This document shows positions 1 to 8,037 of a stretch of 64,000 nt of DNA, piece after piece; positions within the stretch are counted from its first letter, which is position 1, and each line of letters opens with the position of its first letter. Under the pieces are notes generated by a model that made no database searches, was not told where the DNA came from, and saw only the letters and a program-made list of their open reading frames with translations. A program made the position numbers and the translations under genes. The DNA is from Actinophytocola sp036402745 (lineage in GTDB: Bacteria > Actinomycetota > Actinomycetes > Mycobacteriales > Pseudonocardiaceae): the NCBI RefSeq assembly GCF_036402745.1, contig NZ_DASWSJ010000035.1, forward strand, positions 13,546 through 77,545. Direction: 5' to 3'.

Positions 1-1766
1 AGCATGCTGGTGTCGAGCGGTAGCGGCGTGAAGCCGAGCCACGAGGACAGCCAGCCCTCCTGGAAGATCATCACCATCACGCCCAGCGTCGCGGAGAGCC
101 CGAGCACGTTGAACAGCAGCGCCCGCAGCGGCTGCAGCACGCTCCCCGTGAAGAGGAACAGCAGCAGGAACGTGCTGATCGCGACCAGGCCCGCGGCCAG
201 CGGCAGCCGGCTCGAGATCGCGGCCTTGCTGTCCACCAGGCGCGCCGCCTCCCCGCCGACCAGCACGTCCGCACCGTTCGCCGGCACCGCGCGGACCGTC
301 CTGACGAGGTCCTGGCCCGCGGTCGAGTGGGCGTCGTAGCCGGTGGCCAGCGTCAGGCGCTGGATGCCCGACTCCGCGGCCATCGCCGGGTTGCCCGGAC
401 CGGTCGACCGGCCGTCGACGTACGTGCCGGTGCTCGTCGCGACCGACTCGACGCCGCGCAGCTGCGAGAGGCGCGCGGCGTAGTCGGTGACGTCGGCCGG
501 GCCGCGGGTGACCAGCTGCATGGCCTTGCTGTCGTCGCTCGGGAAGTCGGCGCGCAGCACGTCGCCCACCACCCGGGTCTCCGACGCGGTCGTCAGCACC
601 CGCTCGTCCGGCGTGCCGAACTCCACGCGCAGCAACGGGATCGCGGCGATCGCCAGCAGGATCACCACCGGCGCGCCGGTGAGCAGCGGCCGGCGCATGG
701 CGGTGCTCGCGATCTTGGCCCACATCGCGGACACCGAGCCCGGCGTCTTCTTCACCCACGGCAGCCGCGCCGAGTTGACCTTCGGGCCCAGCACCGCGAG
801 CAGCGCCGGCAGCACCAGGATCGCGCTGACCATCGCGATGATCACCACGCCGACCCCGGCGTAGGCGAACGACCGCAGGAAGTACAGCGGGAACATCAGC
901 AGCGCGGACAGCGCGACGGCGACCGTCAGCGCGCTGAACATGATCGTCCGGCCGGCCGTCTCGACCGTGCGGACGACCGCCTCGGTCGTGTCGCGTCCGG
1001 CCGCCAGCTCCTCGCGGAACCGGGACACCATCAGCAGCGCGTAGTCGATCGCGAGGCCCAGGCCCAGCGCGGTGGTCAGGTTGATCGAGAACACCGACAC
1101 GTCGGTGGCCGAGCCGAGGATCGACAGCAGCGCGAACGTGCCCAGCACGGCGATCGCGCCGATCGCGAGCGGCAGCAGCGCGGCGACCACGCTGCCGAAC
1201 ACCACCACGAGCAGCACCAGGATGATCGGCACCGCGATCGACTCGGCCAGCGCGAGGTCGCTGCCGACCTGGGCGCCGATGTCGGTGCCGACCGCGGCCC
1301 GCCCGCCGATGGTCACGTCGAGCGGCCCGCTCGCGGTGTCGTAGGCGTTCCGGAGGCTCTCGACGTCACCGTTGCCGGCGAACTTGGCGACCGCGATCGC
1401 GTGCTTGCCGTCCGCCGACCTCATCGGCGGCGCGTTGGTCGTGAAGTAGGAGGTGAAGTCGACGAGCGTGGCGTCGGACCGCAGGCGCTCGGTGAGCGCG
1501 GTGGCCGCGGACCGCACGGCCGGGGAGTCGACGGTGCCGGACTTCGCGCTCATCAGGAAGACGACGTCGTTCTCGCCGCCGAACTGCGACTTGAGTAGCT
1601 CTTGAGCCTGACTGGAGTCGGCGGCGGGGTCCTGGAAGCCGCCGTCGGTCTTGAGTTTGCCGAACGCGGTGAACCCGAGCGCGCCGGCACCCATCAGGAC
1701 CAGGACAGTCACGACGAGAACCGCGCGAGCGTGACCGGCGACGAACCGGCCGATTCGACCGAACAT
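1..1766 (-). CDS. MMPL/RND-family membrane transporter, 3' end beyond window
   Basis: Inner-membrane exporter of the MMPL (MmpL/ActII-3) branch of the RND superfamily, which typically moves lipids, antibiotics or other hydrophobic compounds using proton motive force. About 588 residues are visible. The first membrane helix lies at about residues 15-36, followed by an extracytoplasmic domain to about residue 170, then a five-helix bundle at about 175-340 with an Asp-Tyr pair in the fourth helix (about D241), the position used for proton relay in this family. A second extracytoplasmic domain and further helices follow. The ATG at 1766 is followed by a basic residue cluster and then the first helix, which fixes the start. 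The C-terminus lies outside the window. It is divergent from a TetR regulator 92 bp away, the usual arrangement for a regulated exporter. The substrate cannot be read from the sequence. Confidence 0.9.
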   Translation of the reverse strand, partial: MFGRIGRFVAGHARAVLVVTVLVLMGAGALGFTAFGKLKTDGGFQDPAADSSQAQELLKSQFGGENDVVFLMSAKSGTVDSPAVRSAATALTERLRSDATLVDFTSYFTTNAPPMRSADGKHAIAVAKFAGNGDVESLRNAYDTASGPLDVTIGGRAAVGTDIGAQVGSDLALAESIAVPIILVLLVVVFGSVVAALLPLAIGAIAVLGTFALLSILGSATDVSVFSINLTTALGLGLAIDYALLMVSRFREELAAGRDTTEAVVRTVETAGRTIMFSALTVAVALSALLMFPLYFLRSFAYAGVGVVIIAMVSAILVLPALLAVLGPKVNSARLPWVKKTPGSVSAMWAKIASTAMRRPLLTGAPVVILLAIAAIPLLRVEFGTPDERVLTTASETRVVGDVLRADFPSDDSKAMQLVTRGPADVTDYAARLSQLRGVESVATSTGTYVDGRSTGPGNPAMAAESGIQRLTLATGYDAHSTAGQDLVRTVRAVPANGADVLVGGEAARLVDSKAAISSRLPLAAGLVAISTFLLLFLFTGSVLQPLRALLFNVLGLSATLGVMVMIFQEGWLSSWLGFTPLPLDTSM

Positions 1767-1798
1767 GACATGCCCCCTGCATCGCTGGAATGTGTACA

Positions 1799-1858
1799 GA
1801 CGTAAACTTGTCGCCTGTTAACTTGCCATCGATGTTTGCTGGTGTCAACATCGGTCTC
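1799..1858. promoter_or_regulatory. Divergent promoter/operator between MMPL transporter and TetR gene
   Basis: The two 8-mers TAAACTTG (1803-1810) and TTAACTTG (1818-1825) form a direct repeat with a 15-bp period. On the minus strand a TTGACA hexamer (1848-1843) faces the transporter. On the plus strand CAACAT (1846-1851) lies exactly 7 nt before the regulator ATG, which suggests a leaderless mRNA. A TetR dimer binding here would cover both promoters; that is inference. Confidence 0.4.
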
Positions 1859-2548
1859 ATGGTTTCCTCAGGCTCATCGAAGCGCGCCTACCATCACGGC
1901 AACCTGCGCAACGCGCTCATCGCCGCGGCGGCCGAGCTCGCCGCACAGGGCGGCCCGGCCTCGGTGACCATCCGCGCGGCGGCCCGCCTGGTGGGTGTCA
2001 CCCCGACCGCGGCCTACCGACACTTTACGAACCAGGAGGAGCTCCTCGGCGCCGCGAAGGACGCCGCGCTCCACGAGCTCACCGAGGCGATGCACAAGGA
2101 GCTCGCGGCCCGCCCGCAGTCCGAGGATCCCATCCGCTACGCACTGGGCAGTCTCGCCGCGCTCGGACGCGGGTACATCGCCTTCGCCAGGGCGCAGCCG
2201 GGCCTGTTCCGCACGGTCTTCGCCTGGGAGGGCCCGCTCGCCGGCGATCCGGGCTTGCGTGCGAGAGAGCAGAGCGACCCGTTCCAGCTGCTGCTCGACT
2301 CACTCGACGAGCTGGTCGCGGTCGGCTACCTCAGCGTGGAGCGGCGCCCGCTCGCCGAGGTGGCCGCGTGGGCGGTGGTGCACGGCCTCGCCGCCCTGCT
2401 CGACGGCCCGCTCCGCGACCTGCCGGCCGACGTCCGGGAGGAGGCGGTGGTCAAGGCGATGCTGATCCTGGGCCACGGCCTGTCCGGCAACGGCCTCACC
2501 CCGGAGCAGGAGGCCCTGCTGGCCGACGAGATGAAGACCGTCACCTGA
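1859..2548 (+). CDS. TetR/AcrR-family transcriptional regulator
   Basis: Probable repressor of the divergent MMPL transporter. It has an N-terminal helix-turn-helix (about residues 10-60, with the TetR recognition-helix pattern TAAYRHF and NQEELL) and a C-terminal ligand domain of the TetR_C_33/WHG type (AVVHGLAALLDGPL near residues 170-185). The ATG at 1859 gives 229 residues. An in-frame GTG 69 bp upstream exists, but it would add residues not typical of the family, and CAACAT sits 7 nt before the chosen ATG. The inducer is unknown. The pairing with the exporter is inferred from the divergent arrangement and short intergenic gap. Confidence 0.88.
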   Translation: MVSSGSSKRAYHHGNLRNALIAAAAELAAQGGPASVTIRAAARLVGVTPTAAYRHFTNQEELLGAAKDAALHELTEAMHKELAARPQSEDPIRYALGSLAALGRGYIAFARAQPGLFRTVFAWEGPLAGDPGLRAREQSDPFQLLLDSLDELVAVGYLSVERRPLAEVAAWAVVHGLAALLDGPLRDLPADVREEAVVKAMLILGHGLSGNGLTPEQEALLADEMKTVT

Positions 2549-2553
2549 GGGCT

Positions 2554-3276
2554 CTAGCCGGCGGCCGCTTCCCGGGAGTGCAGGTCCCGCACGGTGGGGG
2601 AGGTCGTCACCCGCCGCGGGTCGGGGTGGGTGCCGAGCACGCGGTCCGCGGTGCCGGCGCTGGTGACGGTGAACCAGTAGTGCTCGTTCTTGTAGTGGTG
2701 CAGCCGGTGGTTGCGCCAGATCGCCCGGTACAGCCGCGTCCGCGGGCGGTAGTCGCTGTGGATCAGGTAGTGCGTCCACTCGTAGCCCAGCGCGAGGACG
2801 GCGACCACGGTCAGGTACGTCAGGCCGAGGCCGGGCCGGGGGAACGCGAGCAGCCCGATCGCGGTGACCGCGGGCAGCAGCCACAGCAGCACCGGCCAGG
2901 GGATGAACACCAGCGGCACGTCGCGGGGGTCGGCGTGGTGCGCGCGGTGCTTGCGGGACAGCAGTGGGTCGATGGTGACCCGGCCCAGCCGGCGCGGTCG
3001 CCAGTGCAGCACGCATACGTGCACGGCCCACTCGAAGAACGGGAAGACGGCGACCATGATCACCGGGGTCAGCGCGTCGCCGGGCCGCCAGTCGCCCACG
3101 ACCACCCGGGCCGTCAGCGCGGCGACCAGCACGGTGCCGACCAGCCACGGCGACGGATGCCGCCAGAACGCGGCGGCGGACGCGCGCAACCCGATCGGGC
3201 GGCGGCGGGATCCGGTGATGGCGGCCTCGTCGGCGCGGACCCGCTCCCGCGCCCGGGTCTCGGTGTCGTCAGTCAT
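2554..3276 (-). CDS. Sterol desaturase/fatty acid hydroxylase superfamily protein
   Basis: Integral-membrane di-iron enzyme of the fatty acid hydroxylase superfamily, predicted to hydroxylate or desaturate a lipid (substrate unknown). It shows several hydrophobic helices and the histidine clusters that bind the iron pair: HRAHHAD (about residues 108-114), HYLIHSD (about 169-175) and HRLHHYKNEH (about 190-199). Its 240 residues fit the family's short members. The start ATG overlaps the stop of the upstream GntR gene by 8 bp, so the two form an operon in which the regulator is transcribed first. It could also be a carotenoid hydroxylase-like member, but no carotenoid genes lie nearby. Confidence 0.82.
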   Translation of the reverse strand: MTDDTETRARERVRADEAAITGSRRRPIGLRASAAAFWRHPSPWLVGTVLVAALTARVVVGDWRPGDALTPVIMVAVFPFFEWAVHVCVLHWRPRRLGRVTIDPLLSRKHRAHHADPRDVPLVFIPWPVLLWLLPAVTAIGLLAFPRPGLGLTYLTVVAVLALGYEWTHYLIHSDYRPRTRLYRAIWRNHRLHHYKNEHYWFTVTSAGTADRVLGTHPDPRRVTTSPTVRDLHSREAAAG

Positions 3277-3997
3277 CTGGATGCTCCTCCAGCTTCCGGA
3301 TCACCGTCAGCAGGCCCTGGGTGGCGGGCCCGAGCAGGTCCTCGGCGACGCGGCGGGCCTCGGCGGCGTGGCCGACGACGATGGCGTCGGTGAGCGCGCG
3401 GTAGACCTCGATCCGGCCGACCTCGGCGTCCATCACCGTGGCCAGCACGGCGAGCGCGGGCTCGTAGGCGGCGCGGAGGCTGTTGAACATCAGCCGGAAC
3501 GCGATCGAGTCCGCGCCGTCGACGATGTGGTCCCAGAACACGAGCGCCTGCCGCTGCCGCTCGACCGCGTCGTCCGACGCCTCGAGTGCGGTGACCGTGT
3601 CGTGCAGCGCGGTGTCGAGCCGGGTGCCGGCCCGCTCGGCGGCGAGCTCGGCGACCTTGGGGCCGATGTGCAGCCGCGCCTCGAGGACGCTGCGCGCCAC
3701 CGAGAGGTCGAGCTCGCCGCGCGGCGCCAGCAGCCGGGGGAGCAGGTCGAGGCTCGCGTGCCGGCGGTAGTCGCGGACCGTGGTCGTGTCGCCCTGCCGG
3801 ACCTCGACGAGCCCGGCCGCGGCCACCCGCTGCAGTGCCTCCCGCACGGCCGGCCGCGAGACGCCGAGCACCTCGGCGAGCCGTCGCTCGCTGGGCAGCG
3901 CGTCCCCCGGCGCGAACTCCCCGCTGACGACGTCGGCGAGGATCTGCTCGAACACGGCGTCGGGAACCGACCGCCGGGCGACGGGTTGCAATGCCAT
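3269..3997 (-). CDS. GntR-family regulator, FadR/FCD subfamily
   Basis: DNA-binding regulator with an N-terminal winged helix (about residues 10-75; PSERRLAEVLGVSRPAVREAL is the GntR signature region) and an all-helical FCD ligand domain over the remaining ~160 residues. FCD proteins usually sense carboxylates or acyl compounds. The ATG at 3997 is preferred over a GTG 9 bp upstream because AAGGTGG (4009-4003) sits 5 nt before it. It is translationally coupled to the hydroxylase gene (8-bp overlap), so it probably controls its own operon, perhaps in response to a fatty acid; that is inference. Confidence 0.85.
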   Translation of the reverse strand: MALQPVARRSVPDAVFEQILADVVSGEFAPGDALPSERRLAEVLGVSRPAVREALQRVAAAGLVEVRQGDTTTVRDYRRHASLDLLPRLLAPRGELDLSVARSVLEARLHIGPKVAELAAERAGTRLDTALHDTVTALEASDDAVERQRQALVFWDHIVDGADSIAFRLMFNSLRAAYEPALAVLATVMDAEVGRIEVYRALTDAIVVGHAAEARRVAEDLLGPATQGLLTVIRKLEEHPDD

Positions 3998-4047
3998 GCC
4001 CACCACCTTGCCGACCCAGAGCCCTGACGGTCAAGTGGTCAGACCAG

Positions 4048-4404
4048 TCAGTCGTGGTCGGGGATGTCGTGGAGGTGGTGGACCGCCGCGCCGACGGCTT
4101 CGGCCAGCAAGCGGCGGACGTGGCCGCCGCGCGCCTTGTACACCGCTCGGCGGCCGTCGCGGTGGGTGGTGACCAGGCCGGCCAGGCGCAGCTTGCCCAG
4201 GTGCTGGGACACGGCCGGCCGGGCGATGCCGACGGCCGTGGCCAGCGTCGTCACGTCGTACTCGGCGCCGCACAGCAGCCACAGCATGCGCAGGCGGGTG
4301 GGGTCGGCCAGCATCCGGAAGCCCTCGACCGCCGCGTCGACCTGGGCCACCGGGGGCAGCTGTTGCCAGTCGGGTGCTGTTGCAGTGTCGTCGCGTGCGT
4401 GCAT
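4048..4404 (-). CDS. ArsR/SmtB-family metal sensor, KmtR/NmtR-like
   Basis: Winged-helix metalloregulator of 118 residues (DPTRLRMLWLL and ARPAVSQHLGKLRLAGLV are the ArsR helix-turn-helix core). The C-terminus is His-rich: a GGH followed 14 and 15 residues later by HH, then HLHD and PDHD. From memory, this spacing matches the nickel/cobalt sensor KmtR of Mycobacterium tuberculosis (His88, His102, His110) better than the arsenic or cadmium sensors, which use cysteines; there are no metal-binding Cys pairs here. It is divergent from a CDF metal exporter, with start codons about 20 bp apart, so it most likely represses that exporter and itself. The ATG at 4404 is chosen; a GTG lies two codons upstream. 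Confidence 0.82.
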   Translation of the reverse strand: MHARDDTATAPDWQQLPPVAQVDAAVEGFRMLADPTRLRMLWLLCGAEYDVTTLATAVGIARPAVSQHLGKLRLAGLVTTHRDGRRAVYKARGGHVRRLLAEAVGAAVHHLHDIPDHD

Positions 4405-4419
4405 GAGCACGTATTATGC
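4401..4419. promoter_or_regulatory. Overlapping operator and -10 element of ArsR/CDF pair
   Basis: Imperfect inverted repeat GCATGA-N7-TTATGC. Its right half overlaps TATTAT (4412-4417), a -10 box lying 6 nt before the exporter GTG. A metal-free ArsR dimer bound here would block RNA polymerase at the exporter promoter and the regulator's own start. The repeat and spacing are visible; binding is inferred. Confidence 0.5.
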
Positions 4420-4423
4420 CCGC

Positions 4424-5329
4424 GTGGCACGCGGACACGGGCACGGTCATGGGCACGGCATGCCGACCTCCCGGGACGGCATGCGAGCCCTCTGGATCTC
4501 GCTCGTCGTGCTCGGCGCGACGGCCGTCCTCCAGGCCGGCGTCGTCGTGCTGTCCGGGTCGGTCGCGCTGATGTCGGACACCCTGCACAACGTCGCCGAC
4601 GCGCTCACCGCCGTCCCGGTCGGCATCGCGTTCCTCCTCGGCCGCCGGCCCGCGACCAGCCGCTTCACCTACGGCTACGGCCGCGCCGAGGACGTCGCCG
4701 GCGTCGTGGTCGTCGCGGTCATCGCCGCCTCCGCGGTGTTCGCCGCCGTCGAGTCCGTCCGCCGCCTGGCCGCGCCCGCCGAGGTGACCCACCTCCCGGC
4801 CGTGGCGGTCGCGGCCGTGGTCGGCTGCGTCGGCAACGAGATCGCCGCCCAGGTCCGCATCCGCACCGGCCGCCGGATCGGCTCGGCCGCCCTCGTCGCC
4901 GACGGCCTGCACGCCCGCACCGACGCCGTCACCTCGCTCGCTGTCCTGCTCTCCGCGGGCGGCGCGGCCCTGGGCTGGCGGTGGGCCGACCCGGTCGTCG
5001 GCCTCGCGATCGCGGCCGCCATCGTCACGGTCACCTGGTCCGCGGCCCGCCAGGTGCTCGCCCGGCTGATGGACGCGGTCGACCCGGACCTCGTCGCGAA
5101 GGCCCGCGGCGTCCTCGCGGGCACGCCCAGCGTCGCCGCCGTCGACTCGGTGCGGCTGCGCTGGATCGGCCACGCGCTGCACGCCGAGGTCGACCTCGCG
5201 GTGCCGGACGACCTCACCCTCCGCGAGGCACACGACGTCGCGCACGCGGCCGAGCAACGGCTGTGCCACGACGTCCCCCGCCTGGCCGCGGCCACCGTCC
5301 ACACCCACCCGGCCGGCGCCCACCCGTAG
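4424..5329 (+). CDS. Cation diffusion facilitator (CDF) metal efflux transporter
   Basis: Inner-membrane divalent-metal/proton antiporter of 301 residues. The N-terminus is a run of four His-Gly repeats, a common cytoplasmic metal-gathering tail. The two CDF metal-site motifs are present: SDTLHNVADA in helix 2 (about residue 47) and ADGLHARTDA in helix 5 (about residue 161). Six hydrophobic helices and a C-terminal cytoplasmic domain of about 80 residues ending in HTHPAGAHP complete the usual architecture. The GTG at 4424 is chosen because the -10 box TATTAT ends 6 nt before it, indicating a leaderless transcript; an ATG at 4403 would overlap the divergent regulator start. Partnership with a KmtR-like sensor suggests nickel or cobalt export, though zinc is also possible. 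Confidence 0.88.
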   Translation: MARGHGHGHGHGMPTSRDGMRALWISLVVLGATAVLQAGVVVLSGSVALMSDTLHNVADALTAVPVGIAFLLGRRPATSRFTYGYGRAEDVAGVVVVAVIAASAVFAAVESVRRLAAPAEVTHLPAVAVAAVVGCVGNEIAAQVRIRTGRRIGSAALVADGLHARTDAVTSLAVLLSAGGAALGWRWADPVVGLAIAAAIVTVTWSAARQVLARLMDAVDPDLVAKARGVLAGTPSVAAVDSVRLRWIGHALHAEVDLAVPDDLTLREAHDVAHAAEQRLCHDVPRLAAATVHTHPAGAHP

Positions 5330-5335
5330 CGAAAC

Positions 5336-5358
5336 CGTGCGAACGGACCGTTCGCACG
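5336..5358. terminator. Perfect 23-bp palindrome between CDF exporter and pafB
   Basis: Two 11-bp perfect arms, CGTGCGAACGG and CCGTTCGCACG, are separated by a single base and start 7 bp after the exporter stop. It may act as a hairpin terminator without a T-tract, as is common in actinomycetes, or as an operator for the pafBC promoter 45 bp downstream. The core CGAAC-N5-GTTCG resembles a LexA box, but its spacer is one base too long. Confidence 0.45.
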
Positions 5359-5414
5359 AATCGCCGGGCGCGTTGGGGGGACTGAGGTGCGTCAGTCGGG
5401 CTAGAGTTCGAAAC

Positions 5415-6398
5415 GTGTCCGTCGCACGCGCCGAAAGACTCGTCAACCTGGTGCTGTGTCTGCTGTCCACCCGCCAGTACCTGCCCGCCGAACGCATCCG
5501 GTCCCTCGTGGCCGGATACTCCGACGCGCCCACCGACGAGGCGTTCTTCCGGATGTTCGAGCGCGACAAGACCGAGCTGCGTGACCTGGGGGTCCCGCTC
5601 GAGACCGGCCGCACCTCCACCTTCGACCTCGTCGACGGCTACCGGATCGCCCGCCGCGACTACGAGCTCGGCGACATCGACCTCGAGCCGGACGAGGCCG
5701 CCGCCGTGGCGCTCGCGGTCCGGCTCTGGGACTCCCCGGAGCTCACCGGTGCGGCGGCCGGCGCGCTGCTCAAGCTCCGCGCCGCCGGGGTCGACGTCGA
5801 CCAGGGCGTGCCGTCGGTCGTCGAGCCCAAGGTGCGCACCACCGAGCCGGCGTTCGGGCCGCTGCTCGCCGCGGTCCAGGCCGGCCAGGCGGTCGCGTTC
5901 GACTACCGCCGCCCCACGCCGGCCGAGCTCCGCAGGCGCACGCTCGAGCCGTGGGGCGTCGTGTCGTGGCGTGGCCGCTGGTACGTCGTGGGCCACGACC
6001 GCGACCGCGCCGCGCCGCGCTGCTTCCGGCTGTCCCGCATCGTGGGCGAGGTCCAGGCGTTCGGCCGCACCGGCGTGGTCACCCGCCCGGCCGACGTCGA
6101 CCTGCTGCAGTTCGTCGCCAAGAGCAGCGGCGAGCCGCCGGACACCTCGCTCGTCCGGCTGTGGCTGGCCAAGAACCGCGCGGCCGGCCTGCGCCGCCGG
6201 GCCACCGTGGTCGGCGAGCGCACCATCGACGGCGTCGAGGGACACGTCGTCGAGCTGGAGGTCTTCCACACCGACTCGTCGGCCAGCTGGATCGCCGGCT
6301 ACGGCGAGGACGCGGTCGTCCTCGAGCCGGACGTGCTGCGCAAGTCGGTGCACGAGCGGCTGCTCGCGGTGGCGGACGGTTCCGGGGGGAAGTCGTGA
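5415..6398 (+). CDS. pafB: WYL-domain transcriptional activator PafB
   Basis: PafB forms a heterodimer with PafC; in mycobacteria PafBC activates the LexA-independent DNA-damage response. The 327-residue protein has an N-terminal winged helix (about residues 1-65, RAERLVNLVLCLL), a central helical region and a WYL domain (about 145-220; GRWYVVGHDRDR is the WYL core with V in place of L), then a WCX-like C-terminus. It overlaps pafC by the sequence GTGA, so the two are co-translated. The GTG start has TAGAGT ending 7 nt before it and no Shine-Dalgarno sequence, so the mRNA is probably leaderless. Order pafB-pafC-(small gene)-tatA-tatC-helY matches M. tuberculosis, but pafA is absent upstream. 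Confidence 0.92.
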   Translation: MSVARAERLVNLVLCLLSTRQYLPAERIRSLVAGYSDAPTDEAFFRMFERDKTELRDLGVPLETGRTSTFDLVDGYRIARRDYELGDIDLEPDEAAAVALAVRLWDSPELTGAAAGALLKLRAAGVDVDQGVPSVVEPKVRTTEPAFGPLLAAVQAGQAVAFDYRRPTPAELRRRTLEPWGVVSWRGRWYVVGHDRDRAAPRCFRLSRIVGEVQAFGRTGVVTRPADVDLLQFVAKSSGEPPDTSLVRLWLAKNRAAGLRRRATVVGERTIDGVEGHVVELEVFHTDSSASWIAGYGEDAVVLEPDVLRKSVHERLLAVADGSGGKS

Positions 6399-7369
6399 CT
6401 GGATCGCAGGACCGGCTGCCACGCCTGCTGGCACTGGTGCCGTACCTCATCGCCCGGCCGGGCATCCCGGTCGACGAGGTGGCCGCCGACTTCGGCGTCA
6501 CCGTCAAGCAGCTCCGCAAGGACCTGGAGCTGCTGTGGATGTGCGGGCTGCCCGGCTACGGCCCCGGCGACCTCATCGACCTGTCCTTCGAGGGCGACAC
6601 CATCTCGGTCAACTTCGACGCCGGCATGAACCGCCCGCTGCGGCTCACCGGCGCCGAGGCCACCGCGCTGCTGGTCGCGCTGCGCACGCTGCTCGAGACG
6701 CCCGGCGTGGCCGACGCCGACGCCGTGCGCCGCGCGGTCGCCAAGATCGAGGCCGCGGCCGGGCAGGCCCAGCCAGCCGGGGTCGCCGTCGGGCTCGGCG
6801 TCCGTGAGGGCGAGCGCACGGTCAAGTCCCGCCAGATCGTGCAGAGCGCGCTCAAGGCCAGGCGTGCCCTGCACATGAGCTACTACACGGCGTCGAAGGA
6901 CCAGATCACCGAGCGCACGGTCGACCCGATGCGGATGCTCATCGTCGAGGGGCGCAGCTACCTGGAGGCCTGGTGCCGGCGCGCCGAGGACGTGCGGCTC
7001 TTCCGCCTCGACCGCATCGACGAGGTCACCGAGCTCGACGAGCCCGCCGTGCCGCCGCCCTACGCCGAGCAGACCGACACCACCGCGGGCCTGTTCCGCG
7101 AGCAGCCCGACCAGGCCGTCGCCCAGCTCGTGCTCGAGCCCGACGCGCGCTGGGTGTCGGAGTACTACCCGGTCGAGAAGGTCACCGAGCTCGACGGCGG
7201 CCGGCTCCGGATCAGGATGCGCTACGCCGACCTGTCGTGGATGGCCCGGCTGCTCCTGGGCCTGGGCGGCGACGTCACGGTCGAGGAGCCGGCCGAGCTG
7301 GCGGTGAGCTTGCGCGACCGAGCAAGGCGGGCCCTGGCACGTGCCGGACAGCTCTCGGTAACCCCGTGA
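6395..7369 (+). CDS. pafC: WYL-domain transcriptional activator PafC
   Basis: Second subunit of the PafBC DNA-damage activator, 324 residues. It has an N-terminal winged helix (about residues 5-65; GIPVDEVAADFGVTVKQLRKD region), a middle helical segment, a WYL domain with the SYLEAWCRRAEDVRLFRLDRI-type core at about residues 190-212, and a WCX-like C-terminal domain. The GTG start overlaps the pafB stop, with a purine-rich GGGGGGAAG just upstream acting as ribosome binding site. In the known system the WYL domains are thought to sense single-stranded nucleic acid; that is family knowledge, not seen here. Confidence 0.92.
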   Translation: MTGSQDRLPRLLALVPYLIARPGIPVDEVAADFGVTVKQLRKDLELLWMCGLPGYGPGDLIDLSFEGDTISVNFDAGMNRPLRLTGAEATALLVALRTLLETPGVADADAVRRAVAKIEAAAGQAQPAGVAVGLGVREGERTVKSRQIVQSALKARRALHMSYYTASKDQITERTVDPMRMLIVEGRSYLEAWCRRAEDVRLFRLDRIDEVTELDEPAVPPPYAEQTDTTAGLFREQPDQAVAQLVLEPDARWVSEYYPVEKVTELDGGRLRIRMRYADLSWMARLLLGLGGDVTVEEPAELAVSLRDRARRALARAGQLSVTP

Positions 7370-7442
7370 TCGGCGGCTTGCCGGGTGCCGGTCACCGAGG
7401 CGCTCACCCCACCATGACCACACGCCCACTACGGTATGAACC

Positions 7443-7709
7443 GTGATGTCGTACCTGCCGACCTGGATCGTGGTCGCCGTAGGGTTGGTGCTGCTCGTAG
7501 TGGTTGTCACCCGGGTGCTCCGCACCGTGCGCCGGTTCGCCGCCACGGCCGCGGTGGTCAACGCCCGGATCAACGACGAGACCGGCACGCTCCGGGCCCG
7601 TTCCGCGGCCTTGGGGGTTGCGATGAAGGAGACCCGCGATCGGGTGAAGCATGCCTCGGCTGACGTACCATCAGGGCGCCGGGGGAGACAGGAGGATGAC
7701 CGTGGGTAA
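7443..7709 (+). CDS. Small single-pass membrane protein upstream of tatA
   Basis: An 88-residue protein with one strong N-terminal membrane helix (about residues 6-25) and a basic, cytoplasmic-looking helical remainder. I do not recognise a named family. TACGGT ends 7 nt before the GTG at 7443, so a leaderless start there is likely (an ATG follows immediately as the second codon). Its stop overlaps the tatA start by 8 bp, which ties its translation to the Tat operon. A role in membrane organisation or Tat function is possible but unsupported. Confidence 0.7.
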   Translation: MMSYLPTWIVVAVGLVLLVVVVTRVLRTVRRFAATAAVVNARINDETGTLRARSAALGVAMKETRDRVKHASADVPSGRRGRQEDDRG

Positions 7710-8019
7710 CTTGGGTGTACCCGAGCTGTTGATCATCGCTGGGGTGATCATCCTGCTCTTCGGAGCCAGGAAGCTGCCGGAGATGGCGCGTTCGCTGGGC
7801 AAGTCCGCCAAGGCCTTCAAGGAAGAGACCAAGGGCATGCGGGGCGGCGACGACACCGCCGACACCCCGGCCACGCCGGCCCAGCCCGTCGTGCAGCAGC
7901 AGCTGCCGCAGGCCCAGCCGCCGACGCCCGCGCAGACCAACGCCACGACCAACGGCGCGCAGCCGGTCAACGGCGCGCAGCCCGTCGAGCAGGCGCAGCA
8001 GAACAAGAACGCAGGCTGA
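7702..8019 (+). CDS. tatA: Twin-arginine translocase subunit TatA
   Basis: Pore-forming subunit of the Tat pathway, which exports folded proteins. Residues 1-20 form the short membrane helix (GVPELLIIAGVIILLFGA), followed by the Phe-Gly hinge and the amphipathic helix ARKLPEMARSLGKSAKAF. The last ~60 residues are a Gln/Pro/Asn-rich unstructured tail. GGAGG (7691-7695) abuts an ATG at 7696 but sits an ideal 6 nt before the GTG at 7702, so the GTG is chosen, giving 105 residues. It is followed 18 bp later by tatC. No tatB is present in the window. Confidence 0.93.
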   Translation: MGNLGVPELLIIAGVIILLFGARKLPEMARSLGKSAKAFKEETKGMRGGDDTADTPATPAQPVVQQQLPQAQPPTPAQTNATTNGAQPVNGAQPVEQAQQNKNAG

Positions 8020-8037
8020 GAGAACGGATCCTGAACG

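Noticed and set aside
327..1598. Long plus-strand open frame opposite the MMPL gene
   Set aside because: Arg/His/Asp-rich composition from antisense GC bias; the minus strand encodes a clear transporter.
5336..5358. LexA/SOS box
   Set aside because: The core spacer is 5 bp, one more than the actinobacterial LexA consensus; kept only as an unexplained palindrome.
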